64,000 bases of DNA from Lachnospiraceae bacterium (GCA_910575255.1 CAJTEM010000009.1:97737-161736); one strand, 5' to 3'. Positions 42,342-51,539 are shown, counted from the first letter of the stretch. Numbers and translations: made by a program. Notes: a model not told the origin generated them from the sequence alone.

Positions 42342-44012
42342 CTACGCCTCACAGGCAATCATAATTGCCGGAATCAGCTGTTTCTTTCTTGACACCACTC
42401 CCGGAAGCTCAATCCTGCTCCCGACCGGCGTCGCGCCGTCCTCTGTATCCAGATGGAATGCTGCCCGTATCAGATTCTCTGCCCCGTTGCCTTCACAGAG
42501 CAGTTCTGTGGACTCGGTCAGTATATTCGTGAGCATAAAGAACAGCATATCCACCTTATGCTCCGCATGCGCATCCTTCAGATAAGCCTGCATCCGCTCT
42601 TTCAGATCCGCCAGCTCATCGGCATTCAAAGAGCTGATCTGTGCCACCCCGAATGAAACCTTCCCCGCGCTGAAGCGTTTGAAATCCTGATAGAAGATCT
42701 CCTCGTCACTCTTCCCGCGCAGGTTGCTGCCCGCGGCAAACATCTCAGCCGCATAACGGTCAATATTAATTCCTGCCACACCTGCCAGAGCCAGCGCTGC
42801 CAGCTCGTCAATCCGTGTACAGGTTGGGGAGCGAAACAAAAGTGTATCTGAGATAATCGCACTGCACAGAAGGCCGGCAGTCACGGAATCGATCTGTACA
42901 TTGTTCTCATTATACATCTGATAAATGATTGTCGCCGTGCAGCCCACTGGCTGATTGCGGAAAAATACCGGCGAGATCGTCTCCACGGTTCCCAGCTTGT
43001 GATGATCGATGATCTCCAGAATCTCAGCGTTCTCGATTCCCTCCACTGCCTGATTTCTCTCATTGTGATCCACCAGTATAATCTGCTTGCCGCGAGCACC
43101 CAGAAGATTCCGACGCGAGATCATCCCCTTATATTTCCCATCTTTATCCAGGATCGGAAAATCGCGGTGTCGTTTGCTGGCCATCACATCTTTGATCTCA
43201 TCAATATAGTCGGTATCCTCAAAAGTAATCAGATTCTCTGTGCGCATAAAATAGCTGATGGGCATGCTCTGGTTGATCAGACGCGCCGCCGTATACGTAT
43301 CATAGGGCGTAGTCATCACTGTACAGCCCCTCTCCTGCGCCAGCTTGCGGATCGTCATAGACACAGCGGCCCCCTCACAGACAATAATGCAATCCGCCTC
43401 CATCTCGATTGCACAGAGCTGTGACTCATAGCGATTCCCCAGAATCACCAGATCATGCGGGGAAATGTAATATTCCATCATATCCGGATTCGCCGCCGCC
43501 ACCAGTACCTTACCCTCCTGAAAATACCCGTTCTCGTCTCCCACGATCAAAGCTCCTTCCAGGGTTTCCAGAATATTGCTGTACTGAGTCCTCGCCTTTG
43601 ACAGAATACTGCTGTCATAGACATTCATGTAAGACTTGGTAATGTCTCCTACTGTGATCAGACCTTCCAGAATTCCACTGCTATTGACTGCTGCCAGTGT
43701 CACGGCGTTAGCATCCTGCATCAGATTCCAGGCTTTTTTCAGAGAAATACTCCGCTCCACGCCTTTCGTCTCCCGAATCTCGATATCCTTTACCTGTGTC
43801 TTCACATTCTCAATCAGGCGCGGAGGCTCAGCACCAAAATAATTCAGTACAAACTGAGTCTCCTCGTTGATATGCCCGGCCCGGCCTGGTTCATACGCTC
43901 TGCCGGTTACCTCTTTTTTCAGCTTTGCATAGCAAATCGCAGAACAGATGGAATCCGTGTCCGGATTCTTGTGTCCGATTACCACAGTTTTTCTTATCCT
44001 CTCCTCCGACAT
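42342..44012 (-). CDS. ppaC: CBS-domain manganese-dependent inorganic pyrophosphatase (DHH family)
   Basis: Hydrolyses pyrophosphate; CBS domains let adenine nucleotides control it. It has 556 residues. The DHH catalytic part opens VVIGHKNPDTDSICSAICYA and continues with VDHNERNQAVEG and EIIDHHKLG; the DHHA2 part ends GVVSRKKQLIPAIM. An insert (about 75-300) holds two CBS domains with a DRTGG-type domain between (ILETLEGALIVGDENGYFQE, NLITFEDTDYIDEIKDVMAS, HRDFPILDKDGKYKGMISRR). ATG choice: 44012, the second of two adjacent ATGs after GGGAGGAT. Element A copy lies upstream. Confidence 0.93.
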   Translation of the reverse strand: MSEERIRKTVVIGHKNPDTDSICSAICYAKLKKEVTGRAYEPGRAGHINEETQFVLNYFGAEPPRLIENVKTQVKDIEIRETKGVERSISLKKAWNLMQDANAVTLAAVNSSGILEGLITVGDITKSYMNVYDSSILSKARTQYSNILETLEGALIVGDENGYFQEGKVLVAAANPDMMEYYISPHDLVILGNRYESQLCAIEMEADCIIVCEGAAVSMTIRKLAQERGCTVMTTPYDTYTAARLINQSMPISYFMRTENLITFEDTDYIDEIKDVMASKRHRDFPILDKDGKYKGMISRRNLLGARGKQIILVDHNERNQAVEGIENAEILEIIDHHKLGTVETISPVFFRNQPVGCTATIIYQMYNENNVQIDSVTAGLLCSAIISDTLLFRSPTCTRIDELAALALAGVAGINIDRYAAEMFAAGSNLRGKSDEEIFYQDFKRFSAGKVSFGVAQISSLNADELADLKERMQAYLKDAHAEHKVDMLFFMLTNILTESTELLCEGNGAENLIRAAFHLDTEDGATPVGSRIELPGVVSRKKQLIPAIMIACEA

Positions 44013-44161
44013 CATATCCTCCCGTTTCCTGCAGCAATCTGTCTGTCGCTGCCATTATAAAGCATTCCAAACCTATTATAAAGGATTTAACCCTGGAATG
44101 GAATACTTCTCCATAATATTTTCACGGCAAACGCAAGCTTTTGGGAGCCGGGAGGTCCGCC

Positions 44162-44419
44162 CTGGAGGAGGGGAGGGAGCCGGGAGGTGTGTTTTAGAAA
44201 GAGGGTTCCCCGGACCTCGGGTTTCGGATGCAGAAACTCTAAGCTTACAGAAATCTGCTAAAAACAGGAGCAAAGATGCAGAACTCGCTACGCTCAGACA
44301 GCTGCATTTTTGCTCCTGACGCAGATTCCTGCGAGCTAAGAGTTTCTATGCCTCCTGCAAACGCAATCCGGGGAACCCTCTTTCTAAAACACACCTCCCG
44401 GCTCCCTCCCCTCCTCCAG
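44162..44419. repeat. 53-bp perfect inverted repeat, family A, nested
   Basis: Left arm 44162-44214 begins CTGGAGGAGGGGAGGGAGCC; right arm 44367-44419 is its exact reverse complement by eye. Between them lie further pairings: CAGAAACTCTAAGCT with AGCTAAGAGTTTC, and CAGGAGCAAAGATGCAG with CTGCATTTTTGCTCCTG around a 20-base centre. The arms contain AGAAAGAGGGTTCCCCGGA, related to the other copies. Confidence 0.85.
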
Positions 44420-44646
44420 AGCTAAACACTACCAATGGCTGATAGACAAAAGCCTGCGTTTATCGAATTATATTTTGTCTGCGAAGCGTTACAATCTGTT
44501 TACATTGTATTCATATTCTGTTCATATATTGTTTTTATACTATTTGTATAGGAAGTTGATGAAACAACCAAGTTCAATAGTCAAATTGCACATAGATTTT
44601 TCATAATTGCCCCGGTTGGACGAGAGTCCACCGGGGTCTCCTCATT
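44420..44646. other. Intergenic region, no gene seen
   Basis: AT-rich with TATACT-like words near 44537. It holds a GC-rich hairpin CCCCGGTTGGAC / GTCCACCGGGG (about 44610-44635) that may be an old terminator for the gene remnant beside it. Confidence 0.4.
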
Positions 44647-44705
44647 TTACTCCCTGTTAAATCCCATCTCTTTCCGGCATTCTGCACAAACCACCCTTTT
44701 GCCTG
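44647..44705 (-). pseudogene. Short 3' remnant of a coding sequence cut by element E5
   Basis: Minus strand frame reads PGKRVVCAECRKEMGFNRE then stop, immediately beside the end of E5. The CAEC pair looks like half of a zinc finger. Nothing upstream continues it past E5. A remnant is the likeliest reading, but 19 residues cannot prove it. Confidence 0.3.
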
Positions 44706-44865
44706 GTGCTCCATCCAGACAGAAATCAGAGTTATGATCTGCATGATTTGTACCAGTGCCAGGCAAAATTTTGACGGCGATGCGGTGGCATTGTCTAGAA
44801 ATTTTAACGACGCAATGGCGCAAATCAGACGGTTCAAAACTCTGATTTCTGTCCGGATGGAGCAC
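44706..44865. repeat. MITE-like element E5
   Basis: 160 bases with 28-bp terminal inverted repeats, GTGCTCCATCCAGACAGAAA... and its reverse complement with one mismatch. A 53-base left part recurs at 52309-52361. The centre carries GGCGATGCGGTGGCAT, shared with E4. Confidence 0.8.
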
Positions 44866-45030
44866 TAGTATAACCCGTTTTAAATACCTTTCTGTTTCGG
44901 CAAGGATACTTTTCCGAGAGTGCAGAGGGAAAAGCGGAGGCGTAGTGGGGCTACGTTGAGCATTTTCCCTCTGTGCTATCGGGAAAGCAGACTGGCGAAA
45001 CGGAAGGTTATTTAAAACGGGTTATACTAG
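44865..45030. repeat. MITE-like element E2, copy 1
   Basis: 166 bases, palindromic: CTAGTATAACCCGTTTTAAA ... TTTAAAACGGGTTATACTAG. By eye it is the exact reverse complement of 52362-52527. The ends TATAACCCGTTTTAAATAAC (copy 2 orientation) match the IS630 end TATAATCCTTTTCAATTAAC at 16 of 20 positions. The centre has GGCGTAGTGGGGCTACG. Confidence 0.85.
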
Positions 45031-45209
45031 AGCGTGTTTGAAAGTTGCTTTCCGTCAGATGTGTGTCACAATTTGTGGGACACCGCAGGCGCCCCTTGCA
45101 GGGATTTGGTCAGAATGAGGGAAACGTAGTGGTTACGTTAATCGAATAAGAGCCAAATATACCACAAATTGAAGCACACAAATGATGGAAATGAATTTTC
45201 AAACACACT
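45031..45209. repeat. MITE-like element E3, full copy
   Basis: AGCGTGTTTGAAAGTTGC ... and TTTCAAACACACT form the ends; CACAATTTGTGG and CCACAAATTG pair further in. The centre has CGTAGTGGTTACG. Partial copies lie at 42259 and 52234. Confidence 0.7.
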
Positions 45210-45247
45210 GTAATATCATAGGTAAGTTTAGGAGGAGGAATATTCAG

Positions 45248-45439
45248 CCTTGGAAAAAGGGGAGAGATGTTGCCGGAAATGGTCTGCCGATTTTGACTTT
45301 ACAGAGATTTAGAAGTCCTTAAACTTCTGAATTTTTCGTTTTGTATTTAACAAAAATCAAAAGTTTTAGGAATTCTTAATCTCGAAACCGGAAAAATCGG
45401 CAGACCATTTCCGGCGACATCTCTCCCCTTTTTCCAAGG
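45248..45439. repeat. 47-bp inverted repeat, family A
   Basis: Left arm 45248-45294 begins CCTTGGAAAAAGGGGAGAGA; right arm 45393-45439 is its reverse complement with one mismatch, followed by GGCGTACCC, the family signature. CGGAAATGGTCTG is shared with the loop and arm of the copy at 22588. Lies just past the glucokinase stop. Confidence 0.8.
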
Positions 45440-45474
45440 CGTACCCTTTTGCCCCCTCCATCCAGATGCCCGCT

Positions 45475-46419
45475 CTAACCCAGCACCAGCCTCGCCGCTC
45501 CGTATATCCCGGCATCATTGCCCAGCAATGCCAGACCGATCTTTCCCTTATTCTGAGAAATGGGGGAATAGTAGTCATAATATTTCTCGATCTTCTCAAT
45601 CAAAAACTGCCCGGCCCGGGATACTCCTCCGCCAACGACAAACATCTCCGGATCCACGGTCAGCGCGATCTGAGCCATCATCAATCCCAGATAGCGTCCC
45701 ACAATCTCCACAACCTCCAGCGCCATGGCATCACCGGCCTTTGCCTCATCCAGCACGTTCTTCGCTGTAATCTCCTGCCCGTACTGTCTCATAGAAGATG
45801 GAACATCCGAAGCTTCCATCTTTCTTTTAGCCTCTCGGGCAATCCCGGTTGCGCTTGCAATCTGTTCCACGCAGCCCACGCCCCCACAGTTACAGTGCTC
45901 CCATTCCTCGTCCCGCACATGAATATGTCCGATCTCGCCACCCAGTCCATGCTTACCGGCAATGATCTTCTCATCGATAATCACGCCGCCGCCCACACCA
46001 GTTCCCAGCGTCACCATCACAATGTCCGTATATCCTTTTCCTCCGCCCTGCCACATCTCGCCCAGAGCCGCTACATTGGCATCATTGCCACTCTTTACCG
46101 GCATTCCGTCCAGAAGCCTGCTAAGCTCCTGCTGTGGGTTCCTGTCCTTCCATCCCAGATTCACACAGACTTCCACATAGCCGTCCGGCATCACGGGTCC
46201 CGGAACTCCCATACCGACTCCCATCACATCCGAAATATCGATTCCCTTATCTGCCAGAACGCCTTTTATGGAAGCAGCCACATCCTCAAGGATAAATCTG
46301 CCCTCCTCCTCCTTTCTGGTCACTACCTCCCACTTGTCCAGCAGCTTACCGCTCACGGTAAAAAGCCCCAGCTTTACCGTGGTTCCCCCGATATCAATGC
46401 CAATACACGTCTTTTCCAT
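45475..46419 (-). CDS. glk: ROK family glucokinase
   Basis: Phosphorylates glucose with ATP. It has 314 residues starting MEKTCIGIDIGGTTVKLGLF (phosphate 1 loop). Marks: GVGMGVPGPVMPDGYVEVCV, SGNDANVAALGEMWQGGGKG (catalytic Asp in NDAN), VMVTLGTGVGGGVIIDEKI, and the ROK zinc motif GEIGHIHV...CNCGGVGCVEQIAS (HxH... C-x-C-x4-C). No DNA-binding head, so an enzyme and not a repressor. ATG at 46419; AGGAGG is 15 bases upstream. It follows tkt in the same direction after a terminator. Confidence 0.93.
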   Translation of the reverse strand: MEKTCIGIDIGGTTVKLGLFTVSGKLLDKWEVVTRKEEEGRFILEDVAASIKGVLADKGIDISDVMGVGMGVPGPVMPDGYVEVCVNLGWKDRNPQQELSRLLDGMPVKSGNDANVAALGEMWQGGGKGYTDIVMVTLGTGVGGGVIIDEKIIAGKHGLGGEIGHIHVRDEEWEHCNCGGVGCVEQIASATGIAREAKRKMEASDVPSSMRQYGQEITAKNVLDEAKAGDAMALEVVEIVGRYLGLMMAQIALTVDPEMFVVGGGVSRAGQFLIEKIEKYYDYYSPISQNKGKIGLALLGNDAGIYGAARLVLG

Positions 46420-46562
46420 CGTCTCTCTTGTTATCCTCCTTTTCGTTCCTGAGTGCTCGTACCCACTCCCGGGATATCCCAAACCTTCCTTCCGGAAGAT
46501 CTTTCCCTTTTTTGTAGTATAAAAGAAAGTATATTTGTTTGCAAGCAAATCATGAAAATGAA

Positions 46563-46597
46563 GCCTGATTTTCTGCATTCTTCGCAGAAAATCAGGC
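46563..46597 (-). terminator. Transketolase terminator
   Basis: Stem GCCTGATTTTCTGC / GCAGAAAATCAGGC (perfect 14 bp, 7-base loop) followed on the minus strand by TTCATTTTC, 13 bases past the tkt stop. Confidence 0.75.
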
Positions 46598-46609
46598 CTC
46601 CTCTTTCTC

Positions 46610-48601
46610 CTACAGCGCTCTCGCTGCCTCAACTATATGATCTACGGTAAACCCGAAATGCTCAAGCAACTTTTCTGCCGGACCGCTTGCGCCGAATCCG
46701 TTCATGGTCACCAGGGATCCGTCCAGACCGGTATACCGCTCCCAGCCAAATCCGCTCAGTGCCTCCACGGCCACGCGCTTACGCACAGACTTCGGGAGCA
46801 CGGACTCTTTGTATTCCTCACTCTGCTCCTCGAACACATCCATCGATGGCATCGAAACCACTCGCACCTTCCTGCCTTCCTGCTCCAGCACGGCCCTGGC
46901 TTTTACTGCCAGGCTCACCTCGGATCCGGATGCAATCAGAATCAGATCCGGCTCTCCCTCGCAGTCTTCCAATACATAGGCTCCCCGCAGTGCACCCTTG
47001 CCACTGCCTGACAACGGCTGCAGATTCTGCCGGCTCAGTACCAGAGCGGTCGGCGTCTTTTCCGATGCCACGGCGCTGTACCAGGCAGCGGCCGTCTCTA
47101 CATCATCACAGGGCCGGAATACATGCAGGTTCGGAACCGCCCGCAGCATCGCCAGCTGCTCAACCGGCTCATGCGTCGGCCCGTCTTCACCGACACCGAT
47201 GCTGTCATGGGTAAATACAAAGATCAGAGGCAGCCTCATCAACGCCGAAAGGCGAGCCATCGGCTTCGTATAATCACTGAACACGAAAAAGGTGGCCACA
47301 AACGCCTTCAGCCCTCCATGCAGAAGCAGACCATTGCCGATCGCGGTCATTGCCAGTTCCCGGACTCCGAAATGCAGGTTTCTGCCTCCACGGTTTATAT
47401 CAGAATAATCCCCCACATCCTTCATCGCCGTCTTGTTCGACGGCGCCAGATCCGCGGATCCTCCCACAAGGTTCGGGATCCGATCCTTCAGCTGGTTAAG
47501 GATCCTGCCGGAAACATTTCTGCTGGCCTCCGGCTTCCCGCTGCTCCTCCAGAATGTCTCATCTTCTAGTATCGCCTCAACCAGCTTTCGCGCATCTTCG
47601 CCAAAATACTGGTTCCATAATGCTTCCTTCTCCGGATATTCCTCGCAGTAAGCGGCAAACATCGCCCTCCAGGCAGCCTCTGTCTCTGCCTTCTTTGCTG
47701 CTGCCTTTTGAAAATGCGCGTACACCTCCTCTGGCACAGAAAACGGCTCTGCGTCCTTCCACCCAAGCGTCTCCCGCAACGCCGCTACATTCTCCGCTCC
47801 TAAAGGTTCTCCATGAGCGCTGGCCTTTCCCTGCTTGGCTGGACAGCCGTAACCGATCTGGGTACGGATCGTGATAAACGATGGTCTTTTGGTATCTGCC
47901 TTTGCCTCTTCGATCGCCCGTCCGATCGCCGCTAAGTCATTGCCATCCTCTACCAGAAGCGTCTGGAAGCCAAATGCCTCCATCCGTTTTGCCACATCCT
48001 CCCGAAAGGCAATCTGAGTATCTCCCTCGATTGAGATCTGATTCGAATCATATAACACGATCAGCTTTGACAGTCCCAATGTTCCTGCCAGAGAAAAGGC
48101 TTCGGAGGAAATGCCTTCCATCATGCATCCGTCCCCACCCAGAACATAGGTATAGTGATCCATCACCGGATAATCCTCGCAGTTAAATACGGATGCCAGA
48201 TGAGTCTCTGCAATCGCCATCCCGACTGCCATGCCCATCCCTGCCCCCAAAGGACCGGTCGTCGCCTCCACTCCGATCGTGTGTCCATACTCGGGATGAC
48301 CCGGTGTCCGGGAGCCCATCTGACGAAACTGCATCAGATCCTCTTTTGACAGATTCCCGTATCCAAACAAATGGAGAAGAGAATATAAAAGCATCGAACC
48401 ATGTCCTCCGGACAGGATAAACCGATCCCGGTTCGGCCAGTCCGGATTGGCCGGATTGTGATTCATATGATTCATCCAAAGCTCATAGGCCACAGGGGCA
48501 CATCCCAGCGGCAACCCCGGATGGCCGGAATTCGCTTTTTGAATTGCATCCGCAGATAAAATGCGGATCGCGTTAACTGACATCGTGTCTAACTGGCTCA
48601 T
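46610..48601 (-). CDS. tkt: Transketolase
   Basis: Thiamine-diphosphate enzyme of the non-oxidative pentose phosphate pathway. It has 663 residues, the full-length norm. Marks: IRILSADAIQKANSGHPGLP (N-terminal His loop), LGGDGCMMEGISSEAFSLAG with the GDG...  N ThDP-binding motif (LIVLYDSNQISIEGDT), FVFTHDSIGVGEDGPTHEPV (catalytic Glu region) and LRAVPNLHVFRPCD. Ribosome site GCAGGAGGATACGA. It lies 20 bases after the DUF5711-like gene and may be in its transcript. Minor oddity: none seen in the catalytic residues. Confidence 0.96.
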   Translation of the reverse strand: MSQLDTMSVNAIRILSADAIQKANSGHPGLPLGCAPVAYELWMNHMNHNPANPDWPNRDRFILSGGHGSMLLYSLLHLFGYGNLSKEDLMQFRQMGSRTPGHPEYGHTIGVEATTGPLGAGMGMAVGMAIAETHLASVFNCEDYPVMDHYTYVLGGDGCMMEGISSEAFSLAGTLGLSKLIVLYDSNQISIEGDTQIAFREDVAKRMEAFGFQTLLVEDGNDLAAIGRAIEEAKADTKRPSFITIRTQIGYGCPAKQGKASAHGEPLGAENVAALRETLGWKDAEPFSVPEEVYAHFQKAAAKKAETEAAWRAMFAAYCEEYPEKEALWNQYFGEDARKLVEAILEDETFWRSSGKPEASRNVSGRILNQLKDRIPNLVGGSADLAPSNKTAMKDVGDYSDINRGGRNLHFGVRELAMTAIGNGLLLHGGLKAFVATFFVFSDYTKPMARLSALMRLPLIFVFTHDSIGVGEDGPTHEPVEQLAMLRAVPNLHVFRPCDDVETAAAWYSAVASEKTPTALVLSRQNLQPLSGSGKGALRGAYVLEDCEGEPDLILIASGSEVSLAVKARAVLEQEGRKVRVVSMPSMDVFEEQSEEYKESVLPKSVRKRVAVEALSGFGWERYTGLDGSLVTMNGFGASGPAEKLLEHFGFTVDHIVEAARAL

Positions 48602-48621
48602 TCGTATCCTCCTGCTTTCTC

Positions 48622-49890
48622 TTACTTTAATTTAATCTCCCGCATCTCCTGCGGCCCCATTACCAAAAGCGTGTTCGGCATCCGCCCCTTGCGAATCTTG
48701 GTCACAGCAAAATCAAAAGTGGCATCCAGCTTCTCTGTTCCTGCCATGTTAAATACCTTACACGAATTATCATTATACAAAAATATCATTTCCCCGTCAA
48801 TATCCGCGCAGGTATAATCATAGGCAAATTCCTTGCTCAATATATGGCTCCCGTCGGCCCGGAACACCTCCAGACGTTTCTCGCTCTCTCCGCCACTGTT
48901 CCACAAAATCACCCCTACATATTCGTCTGAATAAAAGACGCCGGATATATTCTCTCCTTCTATGGCAGACTGATGAAGAACCTCCGGATTCGCCAGATTC
49001 CTGGCCGAAAAAAATACCGGTCCATTGGTACTGAACGCACAGGAATAAGGTTCTTTCAGATAAGCCACTCTCGGCACCACCGTATTCGTAAACTGTTCGT
49101 CGAATCCGCCTACCAAACGGGTCGGCACATTCTTGCCAATCTCCGAGAAGTCGTAAAAAACCACCCGCGTCTTCGCCTCCCCTCCTTCCAGATGAACATA
49201 GGAACACATCAGCTGCGTTCCGTCCCGCGACAGACAGATGTCCAGCGGATAGCCGTCCCCGGACATATTCGTCCTCACATTAATTTTCAGCTCACTCCCG
49301 TCCTTGCGGAAAAAATAAATATAGCTCGATGTTGAATCCTCCACCACCGCCGCCACCATTCCCAGACCAGATACGGTTATTCTGGTAATTGGCAGGATAG
49401 TGGTTGCCTGTCCTACCTTACCATCCGTATTACAGATAAGAATACTGTTGCCCTGCCGGTCCGCAATTGCCGCATAATCGCCGTTGACTGCCACAATCGG
49501 TGTCTTCATCTCATAGCTTTCCGTCCAGACATTCCCGCCCCTGCTGTCAATATATGAAGCTCCGTCACGGGTATATTTTAGCACATTACTGCCAAAAGTC
49601 TTATAGCCAACCAGGCTTCCTTCATTCAAAGGCACCACCCGCATAGTCACATAGCCTGTATAACGATGAATCTGCTGATAATAAAACCACCCCCCTGCAC
49701 CAGCAAAAATCGATATCAGCAGCACTGCTGCCAGAACCATATGCCTGCGTCGAATCTTCTGACGGGCTTTCTGCATAGTTTCTTCCTCGATCCGACTTCT
49801 GGCGGCAGGGTATTCCTGTCCGGGAGAAATCATCTGGCTGCGAAGCTGTTTCTTTTTGCTTTCCCTGCTCATGGAGCTCATATCACTCAT
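48622..49890 (-). CDS. Membrane-anchored beta-propeller-like protein (DUF5711 type)
   Basis: 422 residues. A basic cytoplasmic head (1-48), one span HMVLAAVLLISIFAGAGGWF, then a repeat-rich outer domain with short beta blades (YTRDGASYIDSRGGNVWTES, ISICNTDGKVGQA-like, YIYFFRKDGSELKINVRTNM, AFSTNGPVFFSARN). This layout matches the DUF5711 proteins of Lachnospiraceae; function unknown. ATG at 49890 follows GGAGATAAAATC; promoter at 49998-50026. Confidence 0.75.
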   Translation of the reverse strand: MSDMSSMSRESKKKQLRSQMISPGQEYPAARSRIEEETMQKARQKIRRRHMVLAAVLLISIFAGAGGWFYYQQIHRYTGYVTMRVVPLNEGSLVGYKTFGSNVLKYTRDGASYIDSRGGNVWTESYEMKTPIVAVNGDYAAIADRQGNSILICNTDGKVGQATTILPITRITVSGLGMVAAVVEDSTSSYIYFFRKDGSELKINVRTNMSGDGYPLDICLSRDGTQLMCSYVHLEGGEAKTRVVFYDFSEIGKNVPTRLVGGFDEQFTNTVVPRVAYLKEPYSCAFSTNGPVFFSARNLANPEVLHQSAIEGENISGVFYSDEYVGVILWNSGGESEKRLEVFRADGSHILSKEFAYDYTCADIDGEMIFLYNDNSCKVFNMAGTEKLDATFDFAVTKIRKGRMPNTLLVMGPQEMREIKLK

Positions 49891-49997
49891 GATTTTATCT
49901 CCTGCCTGTATACATAAATCTTTTCCTTATGACGTTTCCTGCGCCGATTCCTGCTACGTGCAAACGCAAAATCTGCTTCTCAAAAATCGTTTGCTAT

Positions 49998-50026
49998 AGT
50001 ATACATCATTTTCCTTGCAGGGTCAA
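49998..50026 (-). promoter_or_regulatory. Promoter of the DUF5711-type gene (and tkt)
   Basis: Minus strand TTGACC (50021-50026), 17-base spacer, TATACT (49998-50003). Confidence 0.75.
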
Positions 50027-50053
50027 AGGATTTTGTTTTCCTGGTCAATTGCC

Positions 50054-51451
50054 TCAGACCGGCGGCAGAAACAGTTCCTGGCCTACAGACAGTCGATTTT
50101 CATCAGACAAATGATTCCACTCAAGAATCCGCGGCAGATTATTCACACTATGATAATATTTCAGACAGATTCCATAAAGAGTCTCTCCATCCTCAACCAC
50201 ATGGACAAGGGCATCCGCAGGCACCTGGACCGGCTGCGCGTCATTTGCCTCCATCCCCTCTTCCTGTTCGCTGACTCCGGATTCCAGCCCTGTATCCGAT
50301 CCGGAGCCTGTCTCTCCAGATTCCCCCGACATTTTTTGCCCCTCTGTGCCGGCACCTGCCTGCTCTCCTGTTCCGGACACGGCTTGTGCATCCGCGTTGT
50401 CATTCACGCCAGGCACACCTGGCATCCCTCCCATATCCGGTTCCCCGGCTTGTCCTCCCATTGCCTCTCCTGGCAGCGGGCTTTCCTGCACTTTGCCATT
50501 CTCCGCCAGTTTCTCAGAATTCTGACCGCCGGAAGGCATACTCTCCGGCTCAATCCGGATATCTGCCCGGGTAGGATAAACCTCCCCTGGAATCTCTTCA
50601 AAAACCGTGCTTTTCTCAGAACCATCCGGCTCTTCCTTGCCCAGAAAATCCGACCACTTCTGCTCCATCTCCTCTGGAAGCGCAGAGGTAAGCACTGCTT
50701 CCATTTCCCGCATCCGCTGGTAATTATTAAACATTGCCACCCCACAGGCCAGAACCATAACAGTCAGTACCCCGCAGGCAGTTTGCAATCCCCCCAAGGT
50801 CGAACGGCGGCGGCGCGCCTCTTCCTGATTATCCTCCATTCTCTGGCGAAAATCGCGGATCACCGCATCCCTTGTTCCGGCCTCCACACGGTGAGCATCC
50901 TTGCGGGATACCATATAATCCTGCATCATCTGATTTCTCTCATAATAGATGCAATATCCGCGCAGCCGGTAAAAGCCATCCTCGGAAGCCATATAAACAG
51001 CCTCTTCCCCCTCCAGGCCACAGCTCAAATACATGAGCTGATTTTTTTCAGGAAAATACCGGCTGTGCTGCTTCCAGTAATTCAGCGGACTCAAAGTCCG
51101 GTCCGGAGCGCTGCACAAAAACCATCCCAGAACAGTCCTTTTGGGAAACATCTGATCCATGGCCCGGTAAGCCCGTTCCCATGCCTCCTCGGTAAATTCC
51201 ACCTTTCCACCTGGCAAAACCACATTCTCCATCTCCAGGGCTCCATCCGCAAAAAGGTAGGGAGTCCCTTCCTGGGTCCGAACCTCTCCCACCAAAAGCC
51301 CGACCCGCAGCTCTTGTCCGCCGGTCGGATATAATCGTTTCAGATATGTATTGACATAATCCTCCACATACAGCTTTACATTCAAATCCCGTTCCCCCAT
51401 CTGCCGGATATTTTTCGGCAGCTTTGGGTACGGATTATAAAATTCTCCCAT
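50054..51451 (-). CDS. LysM-domain membrane protein, unknown N-terminal domain
   Basis: 465 residues. The N-terminal 200 residues are soluble and hold VGLLVGEVRTQEGTPYLFAD and VLGWFLCSAPDRTLSPLNYW; the pattern may be an MPN/JAB-like fold, but the metal ligands are not clear. One span follows (TACGVLTVMVLACGVAMFNN, about 230-250), then a Gly/Glu-rich low-complexity linker (about 300-400) and a C-terminal LysM domain HVVEDGETLYGICLKYYHSV ... VGQELFLPPV that binds peptidoglycan. The topology puts LysM outside. Promoter at 51510-51539. Confidence 0.75.
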   Translation of the reverse strand: MGEFYNPYPKLPKNIRQMGERDLNVKLYVEDYVNTYLKRLYPTGGQELRVGLLVGEVRTQEGTPYLFADGALEMENVVLPGGKVEFTEEAWERAYRAMDQMFPKRTVLGWFLCSAPDRTLSPLNYWKQHSRYFPEKNQLMYLSCGLEGEEAVYMASEDGFYRLRGYCIYYERNQMMQDYMVSRKDAHRVEAGTRDAVIRDFRQRMEDNQEEARRRRSTLGGLQTACGVLTVMVLACGVAMFNNYQRMREMEAVLTSALPEEMEQKWSDFLGKEEPDGSEKSTVFEEIPGEVYPTRADIRIEPESMPSGGQNSEKLAENGKVQESPLPGEAMGGQAGEPDMGGMPGVPGVNDNADAQAVSGTGEQAGAGTEGQKMSGESGETGSGSDTGLESGVSEQEEGMEANDAQPVQVPADALVHVVEDGETLYGICLKYYHSVNNLPRILEWNHLSDENRLSVGQELFLPPV

Positions 51452-51509
51452 ATCTTCACCCCGCTGTTATCATTCTTCACAACTGCTCGCTAACCTATAC
51501 AGACGAATC

Positions 51510-51539
51510 ATAACATACTCGGAATGCTGATTTTGTCAA
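51510..51539 (-). promoter_or_regulatory. Promoter of the LysM protein gene
   Basis: Minus strand TTGACA (51534-51539, overlapping the yyaC stop), 18-base spacer, TGTTAT (51510-51515). Confidence 0.55.

Noticed and set aside
44601..44865. Two overlapping minus-strand frames of 72-78 codons
   Set aside because: They run through element E5; only the last 19 codons could be real coding remnant.
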